Part shown: positions 1-8,360 of the stretch, piece after piece
Numbering within the stretch: the stretch's first letter is position 1
Layout of the letters: every line of letters starts with the position of its first letter
NCBI GenBank assembly: GCA_965277075.1
Contig: OZ255707.1
Coordinates: 62,001 to 126,000 of the forward strand
Reading direction: 5' to 3'
From: Lustribacter sp965277075
GTDB taxonomy: Bacteria; Vulcanimicrobiota; Vulcanimicrobiia; Vulcanimicrobiales; Vulcanimicrobiaceae
DNA: 64,000 nucleotides
Program-made: the position numbers and the translations under genes
The notes under the pieces: model-generated
Databases searched by the model: none
The model's input: only the letters and a program-made list of their open reading frames with translations
What the model was told of the DNA's origin: nothing

Positions 1-885
1 ATTCTCGCCGTCATTGCCGGTATCGTGCTACGTGCCGTTCTCGTTTTGCCGAGAACGGTAAAGCCGGGAATCACGTTTGCAAGCCGCTTCATCTTGCAGG
101 CCGCGATCGTCGTCTCCGGATTTGGACTTTCGCTTGCCGCCGTGATAAAGACGGGCGCGACGACCCTCCCGGTGATGCTGGGAACGGTTGCAATTCCGTT
201 GTTGATCGCGCCCTTTGCCGGCCGGTTCCTCCGTGTCGACGGGTCGCGGAGAGTGCTGATCTCTATCGGGACCGCCATCTGCGGTGCATCCGCAATCGCT
301 GCCGTTGCATCAGTTATCGAACCGGATGAAGCCGATATCGCGCTTTCCGTCGCCGTCGTCTTTTTCTACAATATCGCAGCGGTTTTGACGTTCCCCGGCA
401 TCGGCCAGTTCTTGGCGCTCTCACAACATGCATTCGGCGTCTGGGCGGGTACGGCGATCAACGACACGTCGTCCGTCGTCGCCGCATCGTATGCGTACGG
501 CGTCCCTGCCGGAAATGAGGCCACAATCGTCAAGCTGACGCGTACGACGTTGATCGTCCCAATCGTCGGCGCACTCGCGATCGAGCGCGCTCGGCGCCTG
601 CGGGTCGAACGCACGCTCGACTGGCGCAAGATCGTACCGTGGTTTATCATTTGGTTTTTTGCCGCAGCGGCAATCAACAGTTCGGGAATCGTGTCGGCCG
701 GGCTTCACGCACCGCTCGTAACGGTCACGGTCTTTCTTATCTGCGTGGCGCTGGCCGCAATCGGCCTGCAGACGGATCTGTTCCGTCTCATCCGGACGGG
801 TGCGCGACCGCTGCTGCTCGGGTTGATTCTGTGGCTTTGCGTCGCCGCCAGTTCGCTTTTCATTCAGCACGCAACCGGCATGTAG
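1..885 (+). CDS. yeiH: YeiH/UPF0324-family putative sulfate exporter, 5' truncated by the window edge
   Basis: Polytopic membrane protein of the YeiH family, annotated in the literature as putative sulfate exporters; the true substrate is uncertain. The reading frame is open from base 1, so the N-terminus lies outside the window. The visible part has about eight hydrophobic segments. It contains the family hallmark FGVWAGTAINDTSSVVAA in the middle, followed by a conserved KLTRTT stretch. The C-terminus ends in a hydrophobic segment and a short tail at the TAG stop, as expected for an intact family member. The next gene downstream is a broken FAD oxidase, so there is no obvious operon partner. 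Confidence 0.85.
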   Translation: MLAVIAGIVLRAVLVLPRTVKPGITFASRFILQAAIVVSGFGLSLAAVIKTGATTLPVMLGTVAIPLLIAPFAGRFLRVDGSRRVLISIGTAICGASAIAAVASVIEPDEADIALSVAVVFFYNIAAVLTFPGIGQFLALSQHAFGVWAGTAINDTSSVVAASYAYGVPAGNEATIVKLTRTTLIVPIVGALAIERARRLRVERTLDWRKIVPWFIIWFFAAAAINSSGIVSAGLHAPLVTVTVFLICVALAAIGLQTDLFRLIRTGARPLLLGLILWLCVAASSLFIQHATGM

Positions 886-967
886 CCGCGCCTTTACACC
901 ATCTCCGGCAAGGCGTCGTCTTTGAGGGGTTCCTGATGCGGGGCCGCATTGGTGATTCAGATTCGCC

Positions 968-1773
968 GTGCTTGCGGAAAAGTTCGAGCAAGCGCCGCCG
1001 CATGATGATGCCGGGTCGATCCGCCGGCCGACGTCGTCGTAATGCCGCGTTGGGAGGCGGACGTCGTCGCGGTTGCGCGCCTGTGTGCGACCGAGCGCAT
1101 CCCGTTGACCGTGCGCGGCGGCGGCACCGGTAACTACGGGCAAGCCGTGCCGTTGCACGGCGGCGTCGTGCTCGATATGACCGCCCTGCGCCAAATCCGC
1201 GCCGTCGTCGATGGATCGGTTCGCGTTGGGGCCGGAGCGAAACTCAAGGACATCGACGCACAAACGCGACCGGCGGGCTGGGAATTGCGCATGTTTCCAT
1301 CGACGTATCGGACGGCAACCATCGGCGGCTTTATCGCCGGTGGTTCCGGCGGCGTCGGCTCGATCGCGCACGGCGTCTTGAAGGAGCGAGGAGCGATCCT
1401 TGGAGCACGCATCGTTACGCTCGAACGCGAGCGGCGCGGTCTGAACCTGCGCGGCTATGAGGCGAATCACGTGCAACACGCGTACGGTACGAACGGCATC
1501 ATTACCGAACTCGAAATACCACTCGCCCCGGGGCAGCCGTGGGTCGACATGGCGGCCGCGTTCGTCGACTTCATGGAGCTTGCGCGCTTCTGCGAAATGA
1601 TTGGACGGACGGACGCGATCGCAAAGAAGCTCGTTACGGCCGTCGCTTGGCCGATTCCACGCTACTTCCGCGCGCTGCCGGCGCCGCTCACGGAAGGGTT
1701 CAGCGCTCGGTATGTGCAGCTGGACGTGCTTCGTGGAGCCGCCGTCGCTTGGCATCCGTCTATGTCTAGGTGA
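968..1773 (+). pseudogene. FAD-binding (GlcD/vanillyl-alcohol-type) oxidase, frameshifted and truncated
   Basis: The frame from 1018 encodes the N-terminal FAD-binding fold of a GlcD-like flavoprotein: DPPADVVVMPRWEADVV, RGGGTGNYGQAVPLHGGVV, and a GGFIAGGSGGVGS loop for FAD phosphate binding. The piece before it (VLAEKFEQAPPHDDAGS, from 968) is in another frame; about one missing base near 1011-1018 would join them. A further N-terminal piece in a third frame starting near 934 is possible. The protein stops at 1773 after only about 250 residues of the usual 450 or so, so the substrate-binding domain is missing. The gene converges on another truncated gene at about 1870, which suggests a deletion junction between them. 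I read it as non-functional. Confidence 0.75.
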
Positions 1774-1868
1774 TCTGCGGCGCGCTATGCGATTTATATA
1801 TCAGTACCCGGACGGCCCGAAAACGTCGACTCCGAAGCGTCGCTCGATTGCTCTGCCGAAGCGATATT

Positions 1869-1955
1869 TCATCTCGGGACCTTCCCGAGCGCGCACACGA
1901 CGAGCTCCTCTCCACGGGCCTCGGCGAGTACCCGCATCGCTTCGCGCGTTTTCAC
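1869..1955 (-). pseudogene. N-terminal fragment of sulfopyruvate/phosphonopyruvate decarboxylase beta subunit
   Basis: A GTG start overlaps the stop of the upstream alpha-subunit gene by 4 nt (GTGA). It opens 28 codons reading VKTREAMRVLAEARGEELVVC and then ALGKVPR before a stop. The EELVVCALG block matches the start of ComE-type TPP-enzyme beta subunits, which normally run to about 180-190 residues. Everything after residue 28 is gone, ending in the same roughly 100-bp zone where the convergent FAD oxidase also stops. This looks like one deletion or rearrangement that removed the 3' ends of both genes. Confidence 0.55.
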
Positions 1956-2456
1956 GAGCGGTGTCCTTTCACGAGACGGCGGGATAAGAACAGGACGAAC
2001 GGGCGTTTCTGCAAGCGACATGCTTCGTAGGCGTCCGGCAGACATGCGATGTCTTCGGGCTGATCGATCGTATGATACGGGAGGTCGTAGGCGTCGAGGA
2101 CCGCGCGCGTGCGACGGCCTTGAACTTCTTGATAGACGCGATGATCGTCGATCGATCCACGCTGGCTGACGATGCAAAAGACCGGAATTTGATGGCGCAA
2201 ATTGAGCGTCGCGAGTTCCCCCGTGCACGTGAGCAGGCCCGTCCCGCCCATCACGACGACCGACCGAACTCCGCCGAAGAATGCGCCGCTGCAGATTGCG
2301 ACGGCTTCTGCTTCGCGGGCCACGGGCACGTGACGAATTCGCCAAATCTGCAGCGATTTTGCGGATGAGCGGCGCCGTCCAGTCATCGGGCAACGTCGCG
2401 GCAAGGCGCACACCACACTTCACGAGTTCCGCATGGATGTCGGCGTGAACGTACAT
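1952..2456 (-). pseudogene. Sulfopyruvate/phosphonopyruvate decarboxylase alpha subunit (TPP-binding), frameshifted
   Basis: Resembles the alpha subunit (ComD-type) of TPP-dependent sulfopyruvate decarboxylase, which acts on 2-oxo acids. The N-terminus (MYVHADIHAELVKCG, then LPDDWTAPLIRKIAAD) lies in one frame. The rest (RHVPVAREAEAVAICSGAFF, VVVMGGTGLL, PVFCIVSQRGSIDDHRVYQE) lies in another. Removing one base of the AAA run at 2344-2346 joins them as ...KIAADWRIRHVPVARE, an excellent family match. The frameshift could be a sequencing error. The paired beta subunit is deleted, so the enzyme is probably inactive in any case. Confidence 0.7.
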
Positions 2457-2512
2457 CGCGCATTCGTCTCGCCGACAAAGGAGAAGTCCTCGCGACTCGC
2501 GGACTGCAACGC

Positions 2513-3412
2513 GTGACGCGCGGTCCGCACATTTTTCTCGATTACGATCAGGCCGCGCTCGATGCGGCGTACGATCAGATGGTCTACGCGACGAATCGAG
2601 ATCAACTGCATCGGCGCTACCAAGAGCTCAGCGACACGTTTCGCTTGCGGGCGGGAACTCCCGAGCGCTTCTTTTACGGTTCGAGTGCGATCGAGCACCT
2701 CGATGTTTTCCGCGCGACCCCGGTGCGTGCGCCGATCTTCGCGTTCGTCCACGGCGGCGCGTGGCGAGCCAACTCGTCCGAACGCTATGCGTTTCTCGCG
2801 GACAATTTCGTTCAAGCGGGCGCGCACTTCGTGCTCATCGACTTCGCCGGGGTCGACGAGCTCGACGGCGATCTGCGCCCGATGGTGCGGCAGGTCCGCT
2901 CTGCCGTCGCGTGGTTGTTCGCGAACGCATCGCGTTTTGACGGCGATCCGGACCGGATATTCCTCGGCGGTCATTCGTCGGGTGCGCACATCGCCGGCTG
3001 CGCGGCGGTAACCGATTGGACGGATTTCGAGACGCCGCCCGGCGTCCTTAAAGGCCTGCTCTGCTGCAGCGGAATGTACGATCTGGCTCCGGTGAGCCTC
3101 TCGAAGCGAAGCGCCTACGTTCGGTTCGATCCCGATACGATCGCATCGCTTAGTTCGTGCCGGCGGATCGACCGCATCACGGCTCCCGTCATCGTCGCGT
3201 ACGGCACCGAAGAGTCGCCTGAATTTCAGCGTCAAAATCGCGAGTTTTCTGCGGCGCTCGAAGCGGCCGGCAAGCCCGTCCGCCTGCTCGTCGGAGGCGG
3301 CTACAATCATTTCGAAATCATCGAGACGCTCGGCAATCCGTTCGGACTCCTAGGTTCGGCTGCGCTCGCGCAGATGAATCTTTCCGGCGCAAGCTACGCG
3401 AGCCGATGGTAG
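2513..3412 (+). CDS. Alpha/beta hydrolase, arylformamidase/esterase-like
   Basis: 299-residue alpha/beta hydrolase of the BD-FAE/kynurenine-formamidase type. It carries the oxyanion-hole motif HGGAW (about residue 80) and the nucleophile elbow GHSSGAH (about residue 160). A late Asp/Glu region and GGGYNHFEII supply the remaining triad residues. It starts at a GTG, with an AGGAGAAG stretch about 30 nt upstream. Its stop overlaps the start of the next gene by 7 nt, so it is the first gene of an eight-gene coupled operon for ring cleavage and amide hydrolysis. Role inferred: hydrolysis of an amide or ester intermediate; substrate unknown. Confidence 0.8.
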   Translation: MTRGPHIFLDYDQAALDAAYDQMVYATNRDQLHRRYQELSDTFRLRAGTPERFFYGSSAIEHLDVFRATPVRAPIFAFVHGGAWRANSSERYAFLADNFVQAGAHFVLIDFAGVDELDGDLRPMVRQVRSAVAWLFANASRFDGDPDRIFLGGHSSGAHIAGCAAVTDWTDFETPPGVLKGLLCCSGMYDLAPVSLSKRSAYVRFDPDTIASLSSCRRIDRITAPVIVAYGTEESPEFQRQNREFSAALEAAGKPVRLLVGGGYNHFEIIETLGNPFGLLGSAALAQMNLSGASYASRW

Positions 3413-4164
3413 CGGGGCTCGCGGAGCTTCTTTACGACGCACGGCGCGAACGGCGTGCGATCGCACCCCCGGACCGACTCGGGACGCTGACGCTGCAGAA
3501 CGCGTACGACGTGCAAGATGCACTGGTCGCGTTGCACGAAGGCGACGGCCGGCGCTCGGGTTGGAAGCTCGGTCTCACGAGCGCAGTAAAGCAACGTGTG
3601 ATGCGAATCGCGCACCCGCTCTTCGGGCGGACGTTTGCCGACGACGAACGGACGAGCGGCGACGATGTGAGCATTGACGCGTTCATTAGCCCGCGCGCCG
3701 AACCGGAACTCGCGTTTGGCCTCGCGACGCCGCTCGGGCCGGCGATGGACCGCGAGGCCGCATTCGCCGCCGTCGCTTGGGTCGCGCCGGCACTCGAGAT
3801 CACCGATAGCCGCTTCACCGCCGGCACGCGAACCGCAAACGAATTGGTTGCCGATAACACGTCGTCATCAGGCTATGTCATCGGCGCGCGACGCGTACCG
3901 GACGGCGCGAGCTTGGCGACGATTGCAACCGTGCTGACGCGGAACGGCGATGTCGTGTTACGCGGCCGTACCGACGACGTGCTGGGCGATCCGCTGCTCG
4001 CACTGATCCGTCTCGGCGAACACTTGGCGGATCGCGGTCTGCGTGCCGTACCTGGCGAGATCGTGCTCAGCGGCGCGATCACGGACGCGATTCCGGTCGC
4101 TCGCGGCGACGTCATCGAAACGCGGCTCGACGGAATCGGTAACGCCCGGGTGCGCTTCATCTGA
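3406..4164 (+). CDS. 2-keto-4-pentenoate hydratase-like protein (MhpD/FAH superfamily)
   Basis: 252 residues. The motifs SGWKLGLTSAVKQ, then PRAEPELAFGL and ALEITDSRF are typical of 2-hydroxypentadienoate hydratases and oxaloacetate-type decarboxylases. The acidic PRAEPELAF segment supplies divalent-metal ligands. In meta-cleavage pathways these enzymes add water to 2-hydroxypenta-2,4-dienoate. Here the gene sits between a hydrolase and AtzG/AtzE-like genes, with no ring-cleavage dioxygenase nearby, so the real substrate may be another enolic acid from pyrimidine or triazine catabolism. The next gene starts inside its TGA stop (TGATG), implying translational coupling. Confidence 0.82.
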   Translation: MVAGLAELLYDARRERRAIAPPDRLGTLTLQNAYDVQDALVALHEGDGRRSGWKLGLTSAVKQRVMRIAHPLFGRTFADDERTSGDDVSIDAFISPRAEPELAFGLATPLGPAMDREAAFAAVAWVAPALEITDSRFTAGTRTANELVADNTSSSGYVIGARRVPDGASLATIATVLTRNGDVVLRGRTDDVLGDPLLALIRLGEHLADRGLRAVPGEIVLSGAITDAIPVARGDVIETRLDGIGNARVRFI

Positions 4165-4346
4165 TGGACGACGGAGCGATCGACGCGTACGTCGATGCAG
4201 CAGCGGCTGCGCTCGGCTTTGAGCTCGAGCACGAACAACACGAGCGCGTGCGCCTCGTGTTGCGCCGCGTGGCGGCGTTTGCGGCCGACCTCGAAGCGGT
4301 CGAACTCGACAACGGCGATGAGATCGCGGGCGCGGGCGCAGCGTGA
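4164..4346 (+). CDS. atzG: AtzG-like small subunit (DUF4089)
   Basis: 60-residue acidic, helical protein of the AtzG/DUF4089 type, recognisable by length, by motifs such as DAYVDAAAAALGFELE and RVAAFAADLEAVEL, and by its place directly before an AtzE-like amidase. In the cyanuric acid pathway AtzG binds and stabilises AtzE (1-carboxybiuret hydrolase) as a small partner, like GatC with GatA. Its start shares one base with the preceding stop, and its TGA overlaps the GTG of atzE by 4 nt. This supports stoichiometric production of the two subunits. Confidence 0.85.
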   Translation: MDDGAIDAYVDAAAAALGFELEHEQHERVRLVLRRVAAFAADLEAVELDNGDEIAGAGAA

Positions 4347-5683
4347 CAACGGCGACCGCAATCGCGCAGGCCGTACGCGACGGTGCCTGCTCCGCATCCC
4401 ACACGGTGGCCGCGGCGCTGTCGCGACTTGCGGCGAGCGAGCCCGTGTTGAATGCCTTTACGGTGGTTCTCGCCGAACGCGCGCGCGAACGCGCGGATCG
4501 AATCGATCGCCGCATTGCCGGCGGCGGCGACCCGGGTCCGCTCGCGGGCGTCCCGTTCGCTGCGAAAAATTTGTTGAACGTTGCCGGCGTCGTGACGCGC
4601 GCCGGCGCGCGCGTGACCGACGGGGACACGCCGGCGTCGCGTGACGCTGCGACGATCGCCGCTTGGGAGAGCGCGGGAGCCGTGCTGATCGGCGCCACGA
4701 ACATGGATGAGTTCGCGTACGGCTTCACGACGGAGAACGCGCACTTCGGCGCGACGGCCAATCCGCACGATCGCACGCACGTAGCGGGCGGCTCGTCGGG
4801 CGGATCCGCTGCGGCAGTCGCCGCGGGAATCGTTCCGCTCGCGCTCGGTTCCGATACGAACGGTTCGATTCGCGTTCCGTCGGCAAACTGCGGAATCTTC
4901 GGCCTGCGGCCGACGTTCGGCGCCGTCTCGCGCGCAGGCGCATATCCGTTCGTGAACAGTCTCGATGTGATCGGCCCGTTCGCACGTACCGCCGACGATC
5001 TCGCGCTTGCATTTGCATCGCTGCATGCGAGAACGGGCAGCGCGAGGAGCACCGCAGCGCAACGCGTCGCGCGGCTTGGCGGCTATTTCGATGAGGGTTG
5101 CGTTCCGGCGGCACGTGCGGCGGTCGAGCGCGTCGCGCACGCGCTCGGCGCCGGCGAGGCTCCCGTCGTGATCGCCGAGGCGCGCTTCGCGCGCGAAGCG
5201 GCGTTTATCATCACCGCAGCTGAAGCGGGAGAGCTGCATGCCGAACGATTGCGCGAGCGCTACGACGACTTCGATCCGGCGACCCGCGACCGGCTCCTTG
5301 CGGGCGCGCTCGTGCCGGCGCACTGGTACGTTCGGGCGCAACGTTTTCGGGCGGTCTTTCGCCGGCTGATGCACGAGCTGTTCGAGCGTTACGACGTGTT
5401 GCTGGCGCCGTCAACGCCGTATCCGGCGACGGAAATCGGAGCGGCGACGATCGCGATCGACGGCGTCGCAACCGATATTCGCTCGAACGTCGGCGTCTAC
5501 ACACAGCCCATCAGCTTGGCGGGCGTTCCGGTCGTGTCCGTGCCGGTGGTTGCTGCCGGTGCGCTACCGTTCGGGGTCCAACTGATCGGGCGACCGAACG
5601 CGGAGGCGATGCTCCTTGCGGTGGCGGCCGATCTCGAACATCGGGGTATTGTCGGTGCCGGCTCCTTACCCGTGACGGCGTGA
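4343..5683 (+). CDS. atzE: AtzE-like amidase (1-carboxybiuret hydrolase family)
   Basis: 446-residue amidase-signature enzyme. The Ser-cisSer-Lys triad is visible: Lys75 in PFAAKNLLNVAG, the GGSSGGS loop at 149-155, and the nucleophile Ser175 in GSDTNGSIRVP. The stretch TNMDEFAYGFTTENAHFGAT is close to AtzE. AtzE removes ammonia from 1-carboxybiuret after cyanuric acid ring opening; a ureido acid such as ureidomalonate is an alternative substrate here. It is preceded by its AtzG partner and followed, with a GTGA overlap, by a second amidase. A GatA or general amidase call is less likely given the AtzG neighbour. Confidence 0.85.
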   Translation: MTTATAIAQAVRDGACSASHTVAAALSRLAASEPVLNAFTVVLAERARERADRIDRRIAGGGDPGPLAGVPFAAKNLLNVAGVVTRAGARVTDGDTPASRDAATIAAWESAGAVLIGATNMDEFAYGFTTENAHFGATANPHDRTHVAGGSSGGSAAAVAAGIVPLALGSDTNGSIRVPSANCGIFGLRPTFGAVSRAGAYPFVNSLDVIGPFARTADDLALAFASLHARTGSARSTAAQRVARLGGYFDEGCVPAARAAVERVAHALGAGEAPVVIAEARFAREAAFIITAAEAGELHAERLRERYDDFDPATRDRLLAGALVPAHWYVRAQRFRAVFRRLMHELFERYDVLLAPSTPYPATEIGAATIAIDGVATDIRSNVGVYTQPISLAGVPVVSVPVVAAGALPFGVQLIGRPNAEAMLLAVAADLEHRGIVGAGSLPVTA

Positions 5684-6984
5684 GCGATCTCGCAGCGTTT
5701 GCCGAAGCCTACACCGGCGGCGCGCGCCCGAGCGAGGTCGTCGGTGAAGCGCTCATGCGGGTCGACGTTTCCGACCCGGTGTGGATTTCGCGCGCGCCCG
5801 ATGCGCTGGTCGGCGCGCGAACGCGGCTGCTCGATCGGTGCGGACCGGCGGAGCGTGCACGGTTGCCGCTCTTCGGCGTACCGTTCGCAGTGAAGGATAA
5901 CATCGATGTCGCAGGTCTTGCGACGACCGCGGCATGTCCCGCCTTTTCATACGTCGCCGATCGCTCGGCGGCCGCTATTCTTCGGCTCGAGGCAGCCGGC
6001 GCGGTCGTCATCGGGAAAACGAATATGGATCAGTTTGCGACCGGTCTGGTCGGAACGCGTTCTCCCTACGGCATTCCGAAAAATCCGTTCGACGCGCGCT
6101 TCATTCCGGGCGGATCCAGCTCCGGATCGGCCGTTGCGGTCGCGCGTGGTTTGGTGCCGTTCGCGCTCGGAACGGACACGGCGGGATCGGGACGCGTGCC
6201 GGCCGGTTTCACCGGTACGGTCGGCCTCAAACCGACGCCGGGCCGCATCAGCACCGCGGGCATCGTTCCCGCATGTCGTTCGCTCGACTGCGTATCGATT
6301 TTTGCGGTCAGCGCCGGCGATGCGCAGGCGGTGCTCGACGCGGCGGGTGATGAGCGCAAAGACCGTGTACCGGTTTCCGCGGCGTTTCGCTTCGCCGTTC
6401 CGCTGCCCGAGCAACGCGAGTTTTTCGGCGATGCGCTTGCAGCGACGGCCTTCGCGGCAGCGCTCGAACGACTGGCGGCGATCGGCGGCACCGTCGTTCC
6501 GGTCGATCTGACGCCGTGTTTCGAGGCGGGCGCCTTGTTGTACGAGAGCGCATTCGTTGCCGAGCGCACTGCGGCGTTCGGAGATTTCGCCGACGCGCAT
6601 CCGGAGGCGCTTCTCGACGTTACGCGCGCGATCGTCGGCGGCGGACGGCGCTTCAGCGCGGTCGATGCCTTTCGCGCGACGTACCGCGTGCACGAGTTGC
6701 ACGTGCTCGCCCAGCGACTCTTTTCCGCGGCGCCGGTCCTCGTCGTTCCGACGTCGCCGACGATCTACACGATTGATGATGTGCAGCGCGAGCCGTTCGC
6801 GCTCAACGCGCGTCTCGGTACGTATACGAACTTCGTGAACTTCTTCGAATGGAGCGCCGTTGCCATTCCGTCCGCGCGCTACCCAAGCGGCATCCCGATC
6901 GGCGTGACCCTGATCGGTCCGCGGAATGCGGATCGCGCACTCACGGAACTCGCCCGCCGGTACGTCGCGAACGTCGCGGCGTGA
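5680..6984 (+). CDS. atzF: Allophanate hydrolase-like amidase (AtzF N-terminal domain only)
   Basis: 434-residue amidase-signature protein with Lys72 (PFAVKDNIDVAG), the GGSSSGS loop (144-150) and Ser170 (DTAGSGRVPA). The sequence GKTNMDQFATGLVGTRSPYG is characteristic of allophanate hydrolase, which deaminates allophanate to carbon dioxide and ammonia. AtzF and DUR1,2-type enzymes carry an additional C-terminal decarboxylating domain of about 130 residues, and this protein ends after the amidase domain. It may therefore stop at N-carboxycarbamate or rely on spontaneous decarboxylation. Coupled by GTGA overlaps on both sides, it probably completes nitrogen release in the pathway. Confidence 0.82.
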   Translation: MSDLAAFAEAYTGGARPSEVVGEALMRVDVSDPVWISRAPDALVGARTRLLDRCGPAERARLPLFGVPFAVKDNIDVAGLATTAACPAFSYVADRSAAAILRLEAAGAVVIGKTNMDQFATGLVGTRSPYGIPKNPFDARFIPGGSSSGSAVAVARGLVPFALGTDTAGSGRVPAGFTGTVGLKPTPGRISTAGIVPACRSLDCVSIFAVSAGDAQAVLDAAGDERKDRVPVSAAFRFAVPLPEQREFFGDALAATAFAAALERLAAIGGTVVPVDLTPCFEAGALLYESAFVAERTAAFGDFADAHPEALLDVTRAIVGGGRRFSAVDAFRATYRVHELHVLAQRLFSAAPVLVVPTSPTIYTIDDVQREPFALNARLGTYTNFVNFFEWSAVAIPSARYPSGIPIGVTLIGPRNADRALTELARRYVANVAA

Positions 6985-8360
6985 CGCAGCGCGGGAATGC
7001 GGTCGTGCGCGGCGCCGTCGCTTTGCTCACGGGGCGCGAAGGTTCTACCGAACGCGCGTCGGGTGACGTGCGCATTCGCGACGGGCGCATCGCCGCGATC
7101 GGAACGATACCTGCGGAACCGAACGACGACGTGATCGACGCGCGCGGTTGCGTCGTCTATCCGGGCTTCGTCAGCACGCACCATCATCTGGCGCAGAGCG
7201 TGATGAAGGCCGTCCCCGCCGGCATCGATCGGCCGCTCGAGGGTTGGGTGGAGGACGTACTCTTCCGGTTCTGGCATCGGCTCGACGATCGAGCGCTCGA
7301 AATCGCCGCGACCATCGGGATCGCGCAGTTGCTCCTCTCGGGAACGACGACGGTGGCCGATCACCACTTCCTCTTCGACGACGAGGCGCCGACCGACGCG
7401 GCCGACATCCTCGTCGGCGTCGCGCGCCGCTTCGGAATTCGGCTCGTGCTCGCGCGCGGCGGTGGAACGTTCGTTACCGGCAACCATGCGGGCTGCCGGC
7501 GTCCGACGCCGGTGCAGCCGTTGGCAACGATACTCGATCATATCGGCTCGCTCACGCAACGCTACCACGATCCGGCACCCGATGCGATGCTGCGCATCGT
7601 CGCGGCACCGAGTACGCCGTTCTGGTCGGTGACGCCGGACGAACTCGAAATGATCGCACGCTTTGCACGCGAACGCGGACTGCGATTGCACACGCATCTC
7701 TCCGAGACCGCAACCTCCGTCGAGATTTGCCGCGAACGGTACGGGATGCGTCCCGTTCCGTGGCTTGCGGAACGCGGGTGGCTGGGCGAAGACGTGTGGT
7801 TCGCGCATGCGGTGCATCTCGACGATGAGGAACTGCGCATGTTGGCGGCAAGCGGCACGGGTATCGCGCACTGCCCGCAGAGCAACGCCCGCCTCGGAGC
7901 GGGCATCGCTCCGGTTGCGCGGTTCGCGGCGCTCGGCGGTCGTGTGTCGCTCGGCGTCGACGGCGGGGCTTCGAACGAATCCGGCAGCATGATCGACGAG
8001 GTGCACGTTGCGTGGCTCGTGCATCGTGCGCAGCACGGCGCGTCCGCGACGCGCGCGGAAAACGTCGTGCGGTGGGCGACGGCGGCCGGTGCGGCGGTTC
8101 TTGGGCTCGGCAACGTGGGCGAGATTGCCGTCGGGAAATCGGCCGATCTCACGGTGTGGCCGCTCGATCATCCGCGGTACATAGGCGTGCATGATGAAGC
8201 GATCGCGCCCGTCGTGTGCGGCGGCGGCGATGCGCGACACGTCGTGATCGGCGGCCGCCGCGTCGTCGTCGACGGCAAGATTCCGGGTCTCGATCTCGCG
8301 ACGCTCGCGGCGGCAGCGCGAGCGATCGTGCTGGAGATGCATTCGGAGGCGGGACGATGA
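6981..8360 (+). CDS. Amidohydrolase, 8-oxoguanine deaminase/AtzB-like metal-dependent deaminase
   Basis: The GTG at 6981 overlaps the previous stop by 4 nt and gives a 459-residue protein; longer in-frame starts lie inside the upstream gene and are rejected. It has an N-terminal beta-sandwich strand region, the HxH metal motif in FVSTHHHLAQS (residues 67-69), LHTHLSE, and a late GVDGGASNES Asp. This is the pattern of the TrzA/AtzB/8-oxoguanine deaminase group, which remove amino groups from purine, pyrimidine or triazine rings. In this operon it would convert an amino-substituted ring (for example isocytosine-, cytosine- or ammelide-like) into the substrate of the barbiturase encoded next. 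Exact substrate not predictable. Confidence 0.85.
   Translation: MTQRGNAVVRGAVALLTGREGSTERASGDVRIRDGRIAAIGTIPAEPNDDVIDARGCVVYPGFVSTHHHLAQSVMKAVPAGIDRPLEGWVEDVLFRFWHRLDDRALEIAATIGIAQLLLSGTTTVADHHFLFDDEAPTDAADILVGVARRFGIRLVLARGGGTFVTGNHAGCRRPTPVQPLATILDHIGSLTQRYHDPAPDAMLRIVAAPSTPFWSVTPDELEMIARFARERGLRLHTHLSETATSVEICRERYGMRPVPWLAERGWLGEDVWFAHAVHLDDEELRMLAASGTGIAHCPQSNARLGAGIAPVARFAALGGRVSLGVDGGASNESGSMIDEVHVAWLVHRAQHGASATRAENVVRWATAAGAAVLGLGNVGEIAVGKSADLTVWPLDHPRYIGVHDEAIAPVVCGGGDARHVVIGGRRVVVDGKIPGLDLATLAAAARAIVLEMHSEAGR

Noticed and set aside
6879..8342. 487-codon minus-strand open frame opposite the amidohydrolase
   Set aside because: Antisense shadow; the plus strand has the metal-site motifs and coupled operon starts.
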